NCBI GenBank assembly: GCA_903907985.1 | Contig: CAIVQG010000012.1 | Coordinates: 1-62,017, forward strand | Source: an uncultured delta proteobacterium | Lineage (GTDB): Bacteria; Desulfobacterota; Syntrophia; Syntrophales; Smithellaceae | Length of the DNA stretch: 62,017 nucleotides | Reading direction: 5' to 3' | Shown here: one piece after another, positions 41,205 to 50,595 of the stretch | How the letters are laid out: each line of letters starts with the position of its first letter | Numbering within the stretch: the first letter of the stretch is position 1 | Translations under genes and position numbers: made by a program | Notes under the pieces: model-generated | Told to the model about the DNA's origin: nothing | The model's database searches: none | Seen by the model: the letters and a program-made list of their open reading frames with translations, nothing else

Positions 41205-43595
41205 ATGTCACAATATTCGAAAAAGTTAATCGAACTTCTGCGCAATGACCATCCCGATCTTTCCGGTTGGACGATAATTTGTGCCAGCGACAGAGCTGTT
41301 GACCCTGTCCAACATCTTGTCCATAGCGAACTAGGTGGTATTCTTCCTCAAGTGGAAGGACTTAATTCCTATATTACCAGAAAGATCAGTACAGCTTTGC
41401 ATCTGCAACCTATGCCCGGTGATAAGCAGCAGTTGCTTTACTTTATCCAGTTTGTTGCGGAAAAATTCCCCGATGAAGCATATCCCTCGCGCCGTGCCGC
41501 CTACCTTCTGCCGCTTATTGCAAAACTTGCGGAATATAATATCGGCAAGGAAACTATCTCGGGAGTAGAACGGTTTACTGAAGAGGAGTGGGGCAGGCTG
41601 GAAGAATACCTGGAAACTGCGCAGGCTTTTCGCGAGTGGCTTTCCGGAATAAATCTCTTCATGCTGGAGTTGGAAGTGGCACAGCTCAATGATATTATCC
41701 CCGGCGAAAAAGAGATATTTATCGGTCTTCCCGAGCTAACGCCGGTGACTGACCGGTTTTATCGAAAGATAAGCCCCCAAAGGTTATTCATTGATCCGCC
41801 GCTTTACGGGAGCGAGTTAGCCGGGACCGATAAGCTGCCGTTTGATTCGGCAAAGAATCTTGTCCTCTCCTTCGGTGGCGCAGTCGAGTCCTCGGCAGGT
41901 GCCGACATCGAACTGATCAGGCTGGCCGGGCTTCATGCTGTGGTCGATTTGGTCACGCTGGAGGTCTCAGAATTTCTCAAAGACAGGTCGGGTGCTGATC
42001 AGTTAATGATTTATCTGCTCGATGAGTCGCTCACAACTATGCTCTGGAACAGATCGCTGCAGCTGTTCGGTAAGGACGTCAATCTTGCTGTCTGGCTGCC
42101 CTTTTCCACAACTGCGGCCGGTAGAAGGCTTTCAGCCGAGATAGCAGAGGCGGAAAAACAGGGTCGGATACCTGACTTTAAGAACTATGCCCTCTCCTGC
42201 GCCATGGAATTGTCCAAGAATAGAGAAAATTATGTCCGCGAGGAGTGTGAGGCGCTGCAGACAGCCGTATCTTTTTCCACCCTCCTGGACGATTGGCAAG
42301 AGCGGTTGGGTTGTAATCTTCCCGCTGCGGCGAAACTGCTTCTCGAAATGAAAAAATTTTATGTCAAGGGAAGCAGGTCAGCGCCGGTGCAGGTTGTCGG
42401 TTTCGGTCATGTTTCGGGAGAAAAGTTCAGCCGGGGATTGATCTTGCCAGTAGATAGCTCAATCATGCCGTCACAGCCCTTTGAAGGGCCGTTCATCAAT
42501 CCGGTGCATGTTCCGCAGCTGCGCAAAAGCGTCTTTGAATGTGAGGATCTTCTTTTCCGGCAGATTCTGGCCCAGGGCGGCAGCATTAAAATAGCGACGG
42601 TAGACGACAAAATAAGGGAAAGAACGCCGAGTTATTATCTGAGCCTTCTTTCCCAGGAATTTGCCCAACCGATTACGGAAATTGCATTTAATAAATCGTT
42701 GCCGGAAAGACAAAGCAGTAAAGCTCCGGCAATACCGATTGACGATAATCTGCGCAGCAGGCTTCAAGAATTTACCTATTCATTCTCCAGCCTGTCTAAG
42801 ATTCTGGCCTGCCCGTTTTTGTTCTACCAGCAATATATCCTCAAACTCGAACCTCCCCTATTTATGGATGATGATGAGAAAATAAATATGCAGATGGGAA
42901 CTTTTGTTCACAAATTTCTGCAACAGCTTTCGACTGTCCGAAAAGATATGTTTGCTAATTGTGAGGAGCTTTTTGATGAACTATGGAAAAGCGATGAAAA
43001 CGCAGAAATAAGAGATATTGACGGGATTAATATCTACATGCAAAACGCAAAGATATTATTACAGGAAATATATGCAGACGAACTGGAATCAGGTCGACGA
43101 ATAATTTTTGCCGACAATGCCTTAGCGTGCGAGGAAAAATTCAGCGGCACAATCGCCGGATGCTACAAGATAACCGGACGGTCGGACAGAATGGCCAAGA
43201 TATCGGAGCGCACTGAGGTTATTGATTTCAAGTATTCAAAAAAGCAAAGCAGGTTTAATCTTCCGGGAAGAACAACCGTATTAGAGCGTTTTAAGGAAAA
43301 AGGTATTCTGCATCCGGCGGCACAGCTAATTATCTATCAGCACTTTGTTGCCGGAGTGGACGGCGCATTTTTCTATTTTCTGAAAGAATCCTCAAAAGAT
43401 CGGGTAATGGTGCTTCCCGAAGATCTGATTGCTACGGCCGATGAGCTGCTGTCTGCTATTAAGGAACGCCTTGATGCCATTATCGGAGGAAGTGAACTTG
43501 TACCTAATCATGACTCTCCCGAGTGTGAATTCTGTCTGTTTCAGGCATTGTGCGGAAGAGAAGGCTATTATAAGACTTCCCGGGGGAATAACTAA
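41205..43595 (+). CDS. AddB-like helicase-nuclease subunit (PD-(D/E)XK, 4Fe-4S)
   Basis: 796 residues. The C-terminal nuclease (from about 540) contains the four-Cys Fe-S pattern of AddB, C-P-F-L-F-Y near residue 542 and C-E-F-C-L-F-Q-A-L-C near 774-783. The nuclease core I-T-G-R-S-D-R with V-I-D-F-K-Y near 670 is intact. The N-terminal region is a degenerate helicase without a Walker A motif, as in AddB/RecC-type partners. With the next gene it forms the dsDNA end-processing enzyme that makes 3' tails for RecA. The ATG follows TCGGAGA, and the stop overlaps the start of the partner (TAATG). Confidence 0.82.
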   Translation: MSQYSKKLIELLRNDHPDLSGWTIICASDRAVDPVQHLVHSELGGILPQVEGLNSYITRKISTALHLQPMPGDKQQLLYFIQFVAEKFPDEAYPSRRAAYLLPLIAKLAEYNIGKETISGVERFTEEEWGRLEEYLETAQAFREWLSGINLFMLELEVAQLNDIIPGEKEIFIGLPELTPVTDRFYRKISPQRLFIDPPLYGSELAGTDKLPFDSAKNLVLSFGGAVESSAGADIELIRLAGLHAVVDLVTLEVSEFLKDRSGADQLMIYLLDESLTTMLWNRSLQLFGKDVNLAVWLPFSTTAAGRRLSAEIAEAEKQGRIPDFKNYALSCAMELSKNRENYVREECEALQTAVSFSTLLDDWQERLGCNLPAAAKLLLEMKKFYVKGSRSAPVQVVGFGHVSGEKFSRGLILPVDSSIMPSQPFEGPFINPVHVPQLRKSVFECEDLLFRQILAQGGSIKIATVDDKIRERTPSYYLSLLSQEFAQPITEIAFNKSLPERQSSKAPAIPIDDNLRSRLQEFTYSFSSLSKILACPFLFYQQYILKLEPPLFMDDDEKINMQMGTFVHKFLQQLSTVRKDMFANCEELFDELWKSDENAEIRDIDGINIYMQNAKILLQEIYADELESGRRIIFADNALACEEKFSGTIAGCYKITGRSDRMAKISERTEVIDFKYSKKQSRFNLPGRTTVLERFKEKGILHPAAQLIIYQHFVAGVDGAFFYFLKESSKDRVMVLPEDLIATADELLSAIKERLDAIIGGSELVPNHDSPECEFCLFQALCGREGYYKTSRGNN

Positions 43596-46384
43596 TGCAA
43601 AGTATTCTTCTGAAAGCGTCCGCTGGTTCCGGTAAAACAACAACACTCACCGATGAGGTGTTTGACAGGATATCTACCAGGGGTAAATTCATCTCGGCTC
43701 TGACATTTACCCGTGCCGCCACTGCGGAGATGCGTTCCCGCATCACGGAAAAGATCGCGTCAAAAAAAGAGATGCCGCTGCTCGATAGGCTGAGTCTTAT
43801 TATGGAGGCGGGTAGGGTAGGGTATTCGACGATAGATTCATTCTTTTACCGGCTTTTTGCCGCATCCGGTTATGCGCCGAAGATGGCAGACGAGAAGGCA
43901 CAGATAGAATTATCCGGCCAGATCGAAAGCCTTTTTCGCAACAGTGTAATGCAGAGCGGCAAGGGAAATAAGCTGATAATCGCAGCCAGGGAATTGAGAA
44001 CAGACATTGATACCCTCTTGGGTGCACTTGCCGATGAACAAACTGTTGATCGCTGTCTGATGGATATGGACAGGCTGGACGATCTTGATGATATTATAAA
44101 AGAGAATGGCATATTAAAAAATAGTCTTGAAGCATTGAGTAAAAAAGCAAATGAATTGTCGGAATTGATTCCGCCCGGTAATGTTCAAAACAGGGTTATC
44201 AATGTTATGGCTGATTATGACAGTTTTATTTCCAAGACAGTTGCCACCCATTCTGATCTGGAAAATTACACGAGCCTGGGCAAAAAGATAGCGTGGGACA
44301 AGAGCCCGTACTCTGATCTTAACAGGATTTTCCGGGAGTACAGAAAGATTGCCGAGAAGCTGTCCATTAACAAGGCTCTCCTGCGGGAGCTGGCGATTGC
44401 CTTTCTTGGCGAGATATATCTTGCTGCGGCGGATCAGGTTAAGAAGGAAAAAGGGTTGATATTTTTCTCCGATGTGCGCAAATCCCTCCTTGCCCTGGAC
44501 GGTATCGAATCGATGGAAAGACCTAAGCTCATGAGCAACTACTTTTCCCTCGGGCTGGACCGGACTGAGCATCTGCTGATTGACGAATTCCAGGATACCT
44601 CGAGAGGTGATATAGCGATATTGCTTCCCCTCATTGACGAGATATTATCCGGTCATGGCGAGCGCGGCGAAAGATCTTTCTTTGCCGTGGGTGACTGGAA
44701 ACAGATGATCTACGGATGGCGAGGCGCCAACCGCGAGGCGCTGGAAATGGCAATTGGCAGCTATCTGGAAAGCGGTATAATCGCTGAACGCTCGCTCGAA
44801 TATAACTACCGAAGCACGCCGCTGTTGATATCTTTTTTTAATAATCTTGTAGAAAATCTCTTTTCTGGAAAAGAAAGAATAGAAACACAGAAACCGCCCC
44901 CAAAAACTAACGGGTTTGACGGCGTGACCGAGGTAAGTCTATTCCAGCTGGAAAAGGATGGCAATTCGGAAGCCCTTTTCTATCCGGCTATCTTGAAGGT
45001 ATTGAAGGCGAAAAAGTTGGAGTACGGCTGTCAGTGGGGAGATATGGCGGTGCTTGCGGCTACCAATAACTATGTCCAGAAGATAGCATCTGAGCTTATC
45101 AAGGACGGTATCGGTGTTGCGGAGGTCAAGGGCAGGCAACTTCTTTCGACCCCAGAAGGTGTCGCCGTAATGCTTTTCCTGGCAGGTGTTCTCTCCCGAG
45201 AGGGTGATACTCAATTTGCTAAAACAGTGGAGCAGTCGCCCTTATGGAATGATATATTCGGAAATATAAAGGATATCAGGGACGAGTATGCCTCGAAATT
45301 TCCCCGACCTTTCGGGATAATGGCTGTAAGTTGTGCGATTGAATTATTACGCGGGAAAATGCCAGCAACAATACTTGACATCTGGCAGGAAGAGGCGCAG
45401 GAATTCTTTAGTGCCGGCGGCGCTGATGCCGACGCATTTCTTTTACGGATGTTCAATATAAGGTTTAGCGTGAAGGTGCCGGAGGCTGAGAACAGGGACA
45501 ATATTAAAATTGATACTATCCACGGAACAAAAGGGCTTCAGTTTAAACACGTTTTTATTTTCTGGAACGAGGATGAAAAAGAATTGCCATTCATTCTTCC
45601 TTCCGAGAAATGTCATGTGCAATTTTCCGGAAAAGAGTTTGATTTCTGGGCGGCAAGCGAATCGGCCATTGCCAGGGAAATAGCTGAAAATCGTGAAGCA
45701 AATCTGACGCGGATGCGCAGCGAGAAGGCAAACGTTTTCTATGTCGCCGCAACCAGAGCGATACAAACACTTGCTGTTTTTCTGCCGACAAATAAAGAAG
45801 GGAAATACAAGGAAGTCCATCAGGCTGTGCTGAATACATTTTCGCAATTTGCACCTGATGGCGCTAAAAAGGAGATTAGCTCTTCATCGCGTCCGGCAAA
45901 AGAGGATGAAAGCATCACAATATTTAATGTTCCGGGAAAACATAATAAAGAGACTGATAAGTATGGTGATATTGACCCGACGCTTATATCTGCCTATATC
46001 AAGGCTGGTATTATGCGCGGTGAACGTCTGCACCGCTGGCTGGCGAAAGTTGTTGATCAAGCACAACTGCCTCCAGCAGGAGAACTGAACAATGAGGAAT
46101 ACGATGCCGCTGTTCGTTTTGTCAAAAGAATTGATGTCTCTACTGTAATGTTCAGGTCGGGTAAGCTCTATATCGAGCAGCAGATATCGGATAAAAACAA
46201 TTTTGGTATAGTGGACAGAATGATCGTGTCCGACAATCTTATTACGATCATTGATTATAAATCGGGCTCAATGCGAGGGCTGAAGCAGAAGTACGATGAA
46301 CAGCTTAAACGCTATACTAGGATCATGGAGTTGCTCTATCCGCTAAGAAAGGTCGAATATTATATTTTATCGATAGATATTTAA
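43595..46384 (+). CDS. AddA/RecB-like UvrD-family helicase-nuclease
   Basis: 929 residues. Helicase motifs: I (A-S-A-G-S-G-K-T-T-T near residue 9), Ia (T-F-T-R-A-A-T), II (D-E-F-Q-D-T-S near 330), III (V-G-D-W-K-Q-M-I-Y-G-W-R-G-A), V (D-T-I-H-G-T-K-G-L-Q-F-K-H-V) and VI (V-A-A-T-R-A). The C-terminus has the nuclease core F-G-I-V-D-R-M with I-I-D-Y-K-S-G. The combination of helicase and nuclease in one chain, coupled to an AddB-like partner, indicates an AddAB-type enzyme. A recD remnant upstream hints that the locus once had a RecBCD-like third subunit. Confidence 0.9.
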   Translation: MQSILLKASAGSGKTTTLTDEVFDRISTRGKFISALTFTRAATAEMRSRITEKIASKKEMPLLDRLSLIMEAGRVGYSTIDSFFYRLFAASGYAPKMADEKAQIELSGQIESLFRNSVMQSGKGNKLIIAARELRTDIDTLLGALADEQTVDRCLMDMDRLDDLDDIIKENGILKNSLEALSKKANELSELIPPGNVQNRVINVMADYDSFISKTVATHSDLENYTSLGKKIAWDKSPYSDLNRIFREYRKIAEKLSINKALLRELAIAFLGEIYLAAADQVKKEKGLIFFSDVRKSLLALDGIESMERPKLMSNYFSLGLDRTEHLLIDEFQDTSRGDIAILLPLIDEILSGHGERGERSFFAVGDWKQMIYGWRGANREALEMAIGSYLESGIIAERSLEYNYRSTPLLISFFNNLVENLFSGKERIETQKPPPKTNGFDGVTEVSLFQLEKDGNSEALFYPAILKVLKAKKLEYGCQWGDMAVLAATNNYVQKIASELIKDGIGVAEVKGRQLLSTPEGVAVMLFLAGVLSREGDTQFAKTVEQSPLWNDIFGNIKDIRDEYASKFPRPFGIMAVSCAIELLRGKMPATILDIWQEEAQEFFSAGGADADAFLLRMFNIRFSVKVPEAENRDNIKIDTIHGTKGLQFKHVFIFWNEDEKELPFILPSEKCHVQFSGKEFDFWAASESAIAREIAENREANLTRMRSEKANVFYVAATRAIQTLAVFLPTNKEGKYKEVHQAVLNTFSQFAPDGAKKEISSSSRPAKEDESITIFNVPGKHNKETDKYGDIDPTLISAYIKAGIMRGERLHRWLAKVVDQAQLPPAGELNNEEYDAAVRFVKRIDVSTVMFRSGKLYIEQQISDKNNFGIVDRMIVSDNLITIIDYKSGSMRGLKQKYDEQLKRYTRIMELLYPLRKVEYYILSIDI

Positions 46385-46538
46385 GGGGTCTCAACATGTA
46401 GTTCAGGTGAAGAGGATTTATGGCTTAATGTCGTGAATTATCAGCCTATATTATTGGGCGCATTTCCCATCAATCAGAACTAGCCGGTGCCCTGAAAATA
46501 TCCAGCAGGGCAAGTATTCATTAAAAGGCAATAATATC

Positions 46539-46556
46539 AATTAGATGTATCTAATT
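46539..46556 (+). promoter_or_regulatory. 18-bp palindrome upstream of the PTS genes
   Basis: AATTAGAT-GT-ATCTAATT is a perfect operator-like palindrome, 142 bp upstream of the IIA start. A TTGACA sequence lies further downstream (around 46597). The rest of 46385-46698 contains no gene. Confidence 0.4.
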
Positions 46557-46698
46557 AGGCTTTAACAAATTGTTATTCAATTAATCGTTATAACTCTTGA
46601 CAATTATATGGCAATCCATTAGCTTACCACCTTAAATTTGCACAGTAAGATGTATATCAGATAACATTCGGTCAGATGCTTTTAAAGAGGGAGAGATA

Positions 46699-47109
46699 AT
46701 GATTGGTGTGCTTATAACGACGCACGGTAATTTGGGGAATGAACTGATCAAAGCGGCAGAGTTGATCAAGGGACCGCTCGCCGGGGTGTTGCATATTTCG
46801 ACCGATGAATCAAAAGGTGTTGAAGATTTGAAAAAGGAAATGGGCAATGCCATAAAAAAACTGGATAAAGGGAAGGGGGTTTTAATTCTTACCGACCTTT
46901 TTGGTGGAACACCGTCTAATATTTCACTATCATTTCTGAAAGAAGGAAAAGTAGAAGTAGTCACCGGGGTTAATTTGCCGATGATGATGAAATTGTCAGA
47001 TATAAAAGCTGAAACGACTTTAAGCGAATACGCCTGCATGATTAAGGAATATGGTAAAAAGAATATCTCTCTGGCCAGCGAAATATTAAGCAAAAAAGCT
47101 CTCGGGTGA
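46699..47109 (+). CDS. PTS mannose/fructose-family IIA component
   Basis: 136 residues. The phosphoacceptor His9 lies in I-T-T-H-G-N-L-G, and the block L-T-D-L-F-G-G-T-P-S-N is the ManX/EIIA-Man signature. It receives phosphate from HPr and passes it to IIB. It has a GGGAGAG ribosome site and begins the plus-strand block IIA-IIB-IIC. No HPr, EI or IID is in view. In deltaproteobacteria such partial systems often have regulatory roles beyond sugar uptake. Confidence 0.9.
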   Translation: MIGVLITTHGNLGNELIKAAELIKGPLAGVLHISTDESKGVEDLKKEMGNAIKKLDKGKGVLILTDLFGGTPSNISLSFLKEGKVEVVTGVNLPMMMKLSDIKAETTLSEYACMIKEYGKKNISLASEILSKKALG

Positions 47110-47113
47110 ACAA

Positions 47114-47629
47114 TTGACAGATAGCGCCTATGATATAGCTTTAGTTCGCATCGACAACAGGCTTGTCCACGGTCAAATTCTGGAAGCATGGGTGCCGTTC
47201 ATTAAGGCGAAATGCATCATGGTTGTCAATGACAGCGCTGCCTGTGATTTTTATTGTGAGACTGTAATTCGGATGGCTGTTCCGAGTGAAATCGAAGTGA
47301 TCATCAGCTCGGTCGAAGATTTTGCTAAAACGTATACTTATAAAGGGAATGGCGAGAAAAAGACGATTGTTTTATTTGCGACAGTTGCTGATGCCTGCAG
47401 GGCTTACAATCTGGGCTTTAGCTTTGATAAACTCAATATCGGTAATATTTATAACGAAGAATACAAACTGTGTCATGGTACCTCGGTTTTCTTGTGTGAT
47501 AATGAAATAAGAGATCTTCTAACGCTCTTAGAAAATGATGGAGTGGAGATAGGAATAAGACGCATCCCGCGGGAAAGGGCTGTAAATATTAAAGACATAT
47601 TTAAGGATTATTGCGAAATAACGCCATAA
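47114..47629 (+). CDS. PTS mannose/fructose-family IIB component
   Basis: 171 residues. The phosphoacceptor His19 lies in R-I-D-N-R-L-V-H-G-Q, the EIIB-Man signature, followed by I-L-E-A-W-V-P. It starts with TTG 47114, four bases after the IIA stop, which suggests coupling; an ATG within 20 codons is lacking. Its length matches the sorbose/mannose type IIB. Confidence 0.9.
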   Translation: MTDSAYDIALVRIDNRLVHGQILEAWVPFIKAKCIMVVNDSAACDFYCETVIRMAVPSEIEVIISSVEDFAKTYTYKGNGEKKTIVLFATVADACRAYNLGFSFDKLNIGNIYNEEYKLCHGTSVFLCDNEIRDLLTLLENDGVEIGIRRIPRERAVNIKDIFKDYCEITP

Positions 47630-47646
47630 AAAAAAGTGGTATTTAA

Positions 47647-48342
47647 TTGCTGACGAAAATTATTTTATTGTCTTTTTGCGGCGGCCTGTTTTGTCTTGAT
47701 CGAATCTTCATTCAGGTCATGATTTCCCGACCGGTTGTTGTCGCCCCGGTAATAGGGTTGCTTTTGAATAATCCTTACGCCGGTTTGATCATCGGTGTTT
47801 TGGTGGAACTACTCTGGATTGATCGCATTCCTGTTGGTACTTACATCCCTCCTAACGATACTATTGTAGCTGTATTGGCAACATCCATCGCCGTTTTAGC
47901 CGGTCAAAACCTGGGAGGAACAACTCCTCAGATCATTGCTCTTGCCATACTGCTGGCAGTACCCTTGGGAATAATTGCGAAACAGATGGAAATATTTATT
48001 ATTAATTCCAATAATGATCTTTCTGATCAGGCGCTGGAGGATGCGAAGACAGGGAATATTAAAGCCATCGAACAAAAAAATTACTTATCTTTAATTAAAG
48101 TTTATTTAATCACGGTACTCTATCTGTTCGTTGCACAATCCCTGTTAGTTCCCGCGGTTATCTGGTTCTATCCGAAGCTTTACTCCCCGATACTCAATAT
48201 GCTTTCTCTTCTTTACTATTTTCTGCCTTTATTAGGTATTGCCGTAGCAATTAATACGATTAAGCTGCGTGGCGCCATTCCAGTTTTTTGTGCCATAGTA
48301 TTAATTCTGGTTGTTGCCTGGGAATTCTTCCATGCCTCCTGA
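47647..48342 (+). CDS. PTS mannose/fructose-family IIC component
   Basis: 231 residues with five to six hydrophobic segments and the EIIC-Man motif D-R-I-F-I-Q-V-M-I-S-R-P-V-V-V-A-P near residue 19. It would form the membrane channel for the sugar, normally with IID. It begins with TTG 47647, 17 bases after the IIB stop. The expected ManZ/IID gene does not follow; rimI does, and overlaps the end of this gene by about 11 bases. Confidence 0.82.
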   Translation: MLTKIILLSFCGGLFCLDRIFIQVMISRPVVVAPVIGLLLNNPYAGLIIGVLVELLWIDRIPVGTYIPPNDTIVAVLATSIAVLAGQNLGGTTPQIIALAILLAVPLGIIAKQMEIFIINSNNDLSDQALEDAKTGNIKAIEQKNYLSLIKVYLITVLYLFVAQSLLVPAVIWFYPKLYSPILNMLSLLYYFLPLLGIAVAINTIKLRGAIPVFCAIVLILVVAWEFFHAS

Positions 48343-48805
48343 AAATAATGACATTACAGTTACCATTGACTTGATGGGTAAAAAAGATTTGCCGGAAATT
48401 ATGGCCATTGAGAAGGAGTCATTTGTGTCGCCTTGGTCGGAAGGTATGTTCGCTGATGAACTCAAAGTAAGGCATTCCCAGTGTCTGGTGGCCAGATTAT
48501 CTACGGATAAAAAAAGCATGATCGGTGGTTATCTGATATTCTGGATAGTTGCCGATGAAGCTCATTTACATAATCTGGCCGTAAAAAAAGAATTTCGTAA
48601 TCAGGGTCTGGCGTATGGTTTTATGGATGTGATGAAAGAAATATCCAGGCAGGCAGGAGTGAGGGCTCAAACGCTGGAAGTTCGCGAATCGAATTTAGAA
48701 GCAATAAAGCTTTACCGGAAATGCGGTTTTGTAGTAAAAGGCAGAAGGCCTCTATATTACACGGATACACACGAAGACGCTCTTATCATGTGGGCGGACA
48801 TATAA
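48332..48805 (+). CDS. rimI: Ribosomal protein S18-alanine N-acetyltransferase
   Basis: About 157 residues of the GNAT fold. The acetyl-CoA-binding V-K-K-E-F-R-N-Q-G-L-A-Y-G (R/Q-x-x-G-x-G/A) is near residue 88, and the RimI-type blocks I-E-K-E-S-F-V-S-P-W-S, E-V-R-E-S-N-L-E-A-I-K-L-Y-R-K-C-G-F and Y-Y-x-D-T-H-E-D-A-L-I-M are all present. It acetylates Ala-1 of S18. I chose ATG 48332 because the family usually starts just ahead of this point; an in-frame upstream ATG lies inside the IIC gene. Confidence 0.88.
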   Translation: MPPENNDITVTIDLMGKKDLPEIMAIEKESFVSPWSEGMFADELKVRHSQCLVARLSTDKKSMIGGYLIFWIVADEAHLHNLAVKKEFRNQGLAYGFMDVMKEISRQAGVRAQTLEVRESNLEAIKLYRKCGFVVKGRRPLYYTDTHEDALIMWADI

Positions 48806-48807
48806 TA

Positions 48808-48823
48808 GGCTGAAGGCTAAAGG
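48808..48823 (+). repeat. Heptad repeat GGCTGAA-GGCTAAA providing the pyrK ribosome site
   Basis: GGCTGAAGGCTAAAGG (48808-48823) is two divergent copies of a seven-base unit. The same unit recurs in 61171-61254. Its end, AAAGGA, serves as Shine-Dalgarno for pyrK five bases before ATG 48829. Confidence 0.5.
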
Positions 48824-48828
48824 ATAAG

Positions 48829-49647
48829 ATGGCTAAAAATATCTATATCGGTGAAATTCTCAAAAATGAAGGTATCCGGGAGAATTACTTTCTGATGAAA
48901 GTGAAGTTGCCTGAATCTTTTGATGATCCTAAACCAGGTCAATTTGTTATGATCAGAATTGCGGGGCTTAGCGAACCGTTTTTGGGCCGGCCAATCAGCA
49001 TCTATTCTTTCCGCCGGAGTAAATCTTCTGCGGAAATAGAACTTCTCTATCGTATTGTGGGGAAAGGAACGCAAATATTGGCGGGGTTGATTGCAGGGTC
49101 GCAGCTGGAAATTCATGGCCCGCTGGGTGGCGCCTATGCAGTTTTCCCGGAAAAAGAAAATATAGTATTTATTGCCGGTGGCATTGGTGTGGCTCCTTTA
49201 TCCCTGTTGGCGCAATATTTATGCAAAAGCGTTTGTATTGAGCCATCCCGGATGAGTTTTTACCTGGGCGCACAAACGGCAAAAGAAATTGTCGGCTTGG
49301 AAAAACTGAGTTCGCTTTGTTACAATATGCAAATCTGCACCGACGACGGATCAAAGGGACGAAAATTGTTCGTTACTCAAGCCTTTGCCGAAGACATTAA
49401 AAAATATGATCCTGTCAATACTGCTGTTTATGCCTGCGGCCCGAAGGGGATGCTGAAAGCACTTGCCGGAATAATAGGCAAGAGCGAGTTCCATTGCCAG
49501 GTGTCACTCGAAGAGAGGATGGCTTGCGGTACGGGAGCTTGCATGGGATGTGCTGTAGCCATTAAAGACAAATCAGGTGATGTTGCATATAGACGAATAT
49601 GTTCGGATGGGCCTGTGTTTAATCTCGAAGAAGTCATCTGGGAGTAA
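48829..49647 (+). CDS. pyrK: Dihydroorotate dehydrogenase B electron-transfer subunit PyrK
   Basis: 272 residues. An FAD-binding domain (R-P-I-S-I-Y-S near residue 48), an NAD-binding domain (F-I-A-G-G-I-G-V-A-P-L near 115) and a C-terminal [2Fe-2S] cluster (C-G-T-G-A-C-M-G-C-A with a fourth Cys in R-I-C-S-D-G-P-V-F) are intact. It passes electrons from PyrD to NAD+ in pyrimidine synthesis. It is directly followed by pyrD with the stop and start sites adjoining. Confidence 0.94.
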   Translation: MAKNIYIGEILKNEGIRENYFLMKVKLPESFDDPKPGQFVMIRIAGLSEPFLGRPISIYSFRRSKSSAEIELLYRIVGKGTQILAGLIAGSQLEIHGPLGGAYAVFPEKENIVFIAGGIGVAPLSLLAQYLCKSVCIEPSRMSFYLGAQTAKEIVGLEKLSSLCYNMQICTDDGSKGRKLFVTQAFAEDIKKYDPVNTAVYACGPKGMLKALAGIIGKSEFHCQVSLEERMACGTGACMGCAVAIKDKSGDVAYRRICSDGPVFNLEEVIWE

Positions 49648-49656
49648 TTGGAGCAC

Positions 49657-50595
49657 ATGAAAACAAAGACAGTTCCGAACATGGCAGTGCAATTGGGTAA
49701 GCTCAGTCTGAAGAATCCCGTAATGACGGCATCCGGCACATTCGGTTATGGTGAAGAATACGCTGATTATGTAGATTTAAACCGGTTGGGTGCAATTGTT
49801 GTGAAAGGCTTGTCGTTAAAGCCTCGTCTGGGCAACCCGCCGCCGCGAATTATGGAAACCGCCGGTGGCATGCTCAATGCTATCGGATTGCAGAATATAG
49901 GTGTTGATGCCTTTATCGAAGAGAAACTGCCTTATTTAAGAAAATATGATGTGGCTGTAATTGCCAATATCTACGGTGAATCTTACGCCGAATATCAAAA
50001 GGTAGCTAAAAAGTTAAGTGCTGCAAAAGGTGTACACGCTCTCGAAGTAAATGTTTCCTGTCCAAACGTAAAAAAAGGTGGTTTAAGTTTTGGTGCCGAT
50101 CCGGAAATTGCAGCTCAGGTAACCCGTAAAGTTAAGGAAGAAACGGATCTGCCGGTCATCATTAAACTTACTCCCAATGTTACAGATATTGCTGCTATTG
50201 CCGTGGCGGTTGAAAAGGCGGGAGCGGACGCCGTATCCTTAATCAACACTTTAACCGGTATGTCTGTTGATTTAAAAAACAGAGCACCGTATTTGAAAAA
50301 TATAACAGGGGGACTTTCTGGCCCGGCAATCAAACCGGTTGCGCTGCGCATGGTCTGGCAGGTAGTAAAGCGCGTATCCATTCCGGTTATAGGTATTGGC
50401 GGAATCATGGACGCCGGCGACGCTCTGGAATTTCTGATGTTGGGAGCCAAAGCCGTACAGGTGGGTACTGCTAATTTTATCAATCCCTATGCCACTACGG
50501 AGATCATCGAAGGAATGCAGAACTATCTTAAAAATAATAATCTTAAAGATATTAATAAAATGATCGGTACATTTAACGAAGGAGGCTCTTCATGA
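49657..50595 (+). CDS. pyrD: Dihydroorotate dehydrogenase, class IB catalytic subunit
   Basis: About 312 residues, FMN-dependent TIM barrel. Marks are [12 protein letters not shown] near the start, N-V-S-C-P-N-V with the class I catalytic Cys near residue 132, and G-I-G-G-I-M-D-A near 246. A neighbouring pyrK makes it the IB type, which uses NAD+. The ATG 49657 has GGAG immediately upstream with short spacing; a TTG at 49648 directly after the pyrK stop is an alternative. It overlaps the next gene by four bases. Confidence 0.94.
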   Translation: MKTKTVPNMAVQLGKLSLKNPVMTASGTFGYGEEYADYVDLNRLGAIVVKGLSLKPRLGNPPPRIMETAGGMLNAIGLQNIGVDAFIEEKLPYLRKYDVAVIANIYGESYAEYQKVAKKLSAAKGVHALEVNVSCPNVKKGGLSFGADPEIAAQVTRKVKEETDLPVIIKLTPNVTDIAAIAVAVEKAGADAVSLINTLTGMSVDLKNRAPYLKNITGGLSGPAIKPVALRMVWQVVKRVSIPVIGIGGIMDAGDALEFLMLGAKAVQVGTANFINPYATTEIIEGMQNYLKNNNLKDINKMIGTFNEGGSS

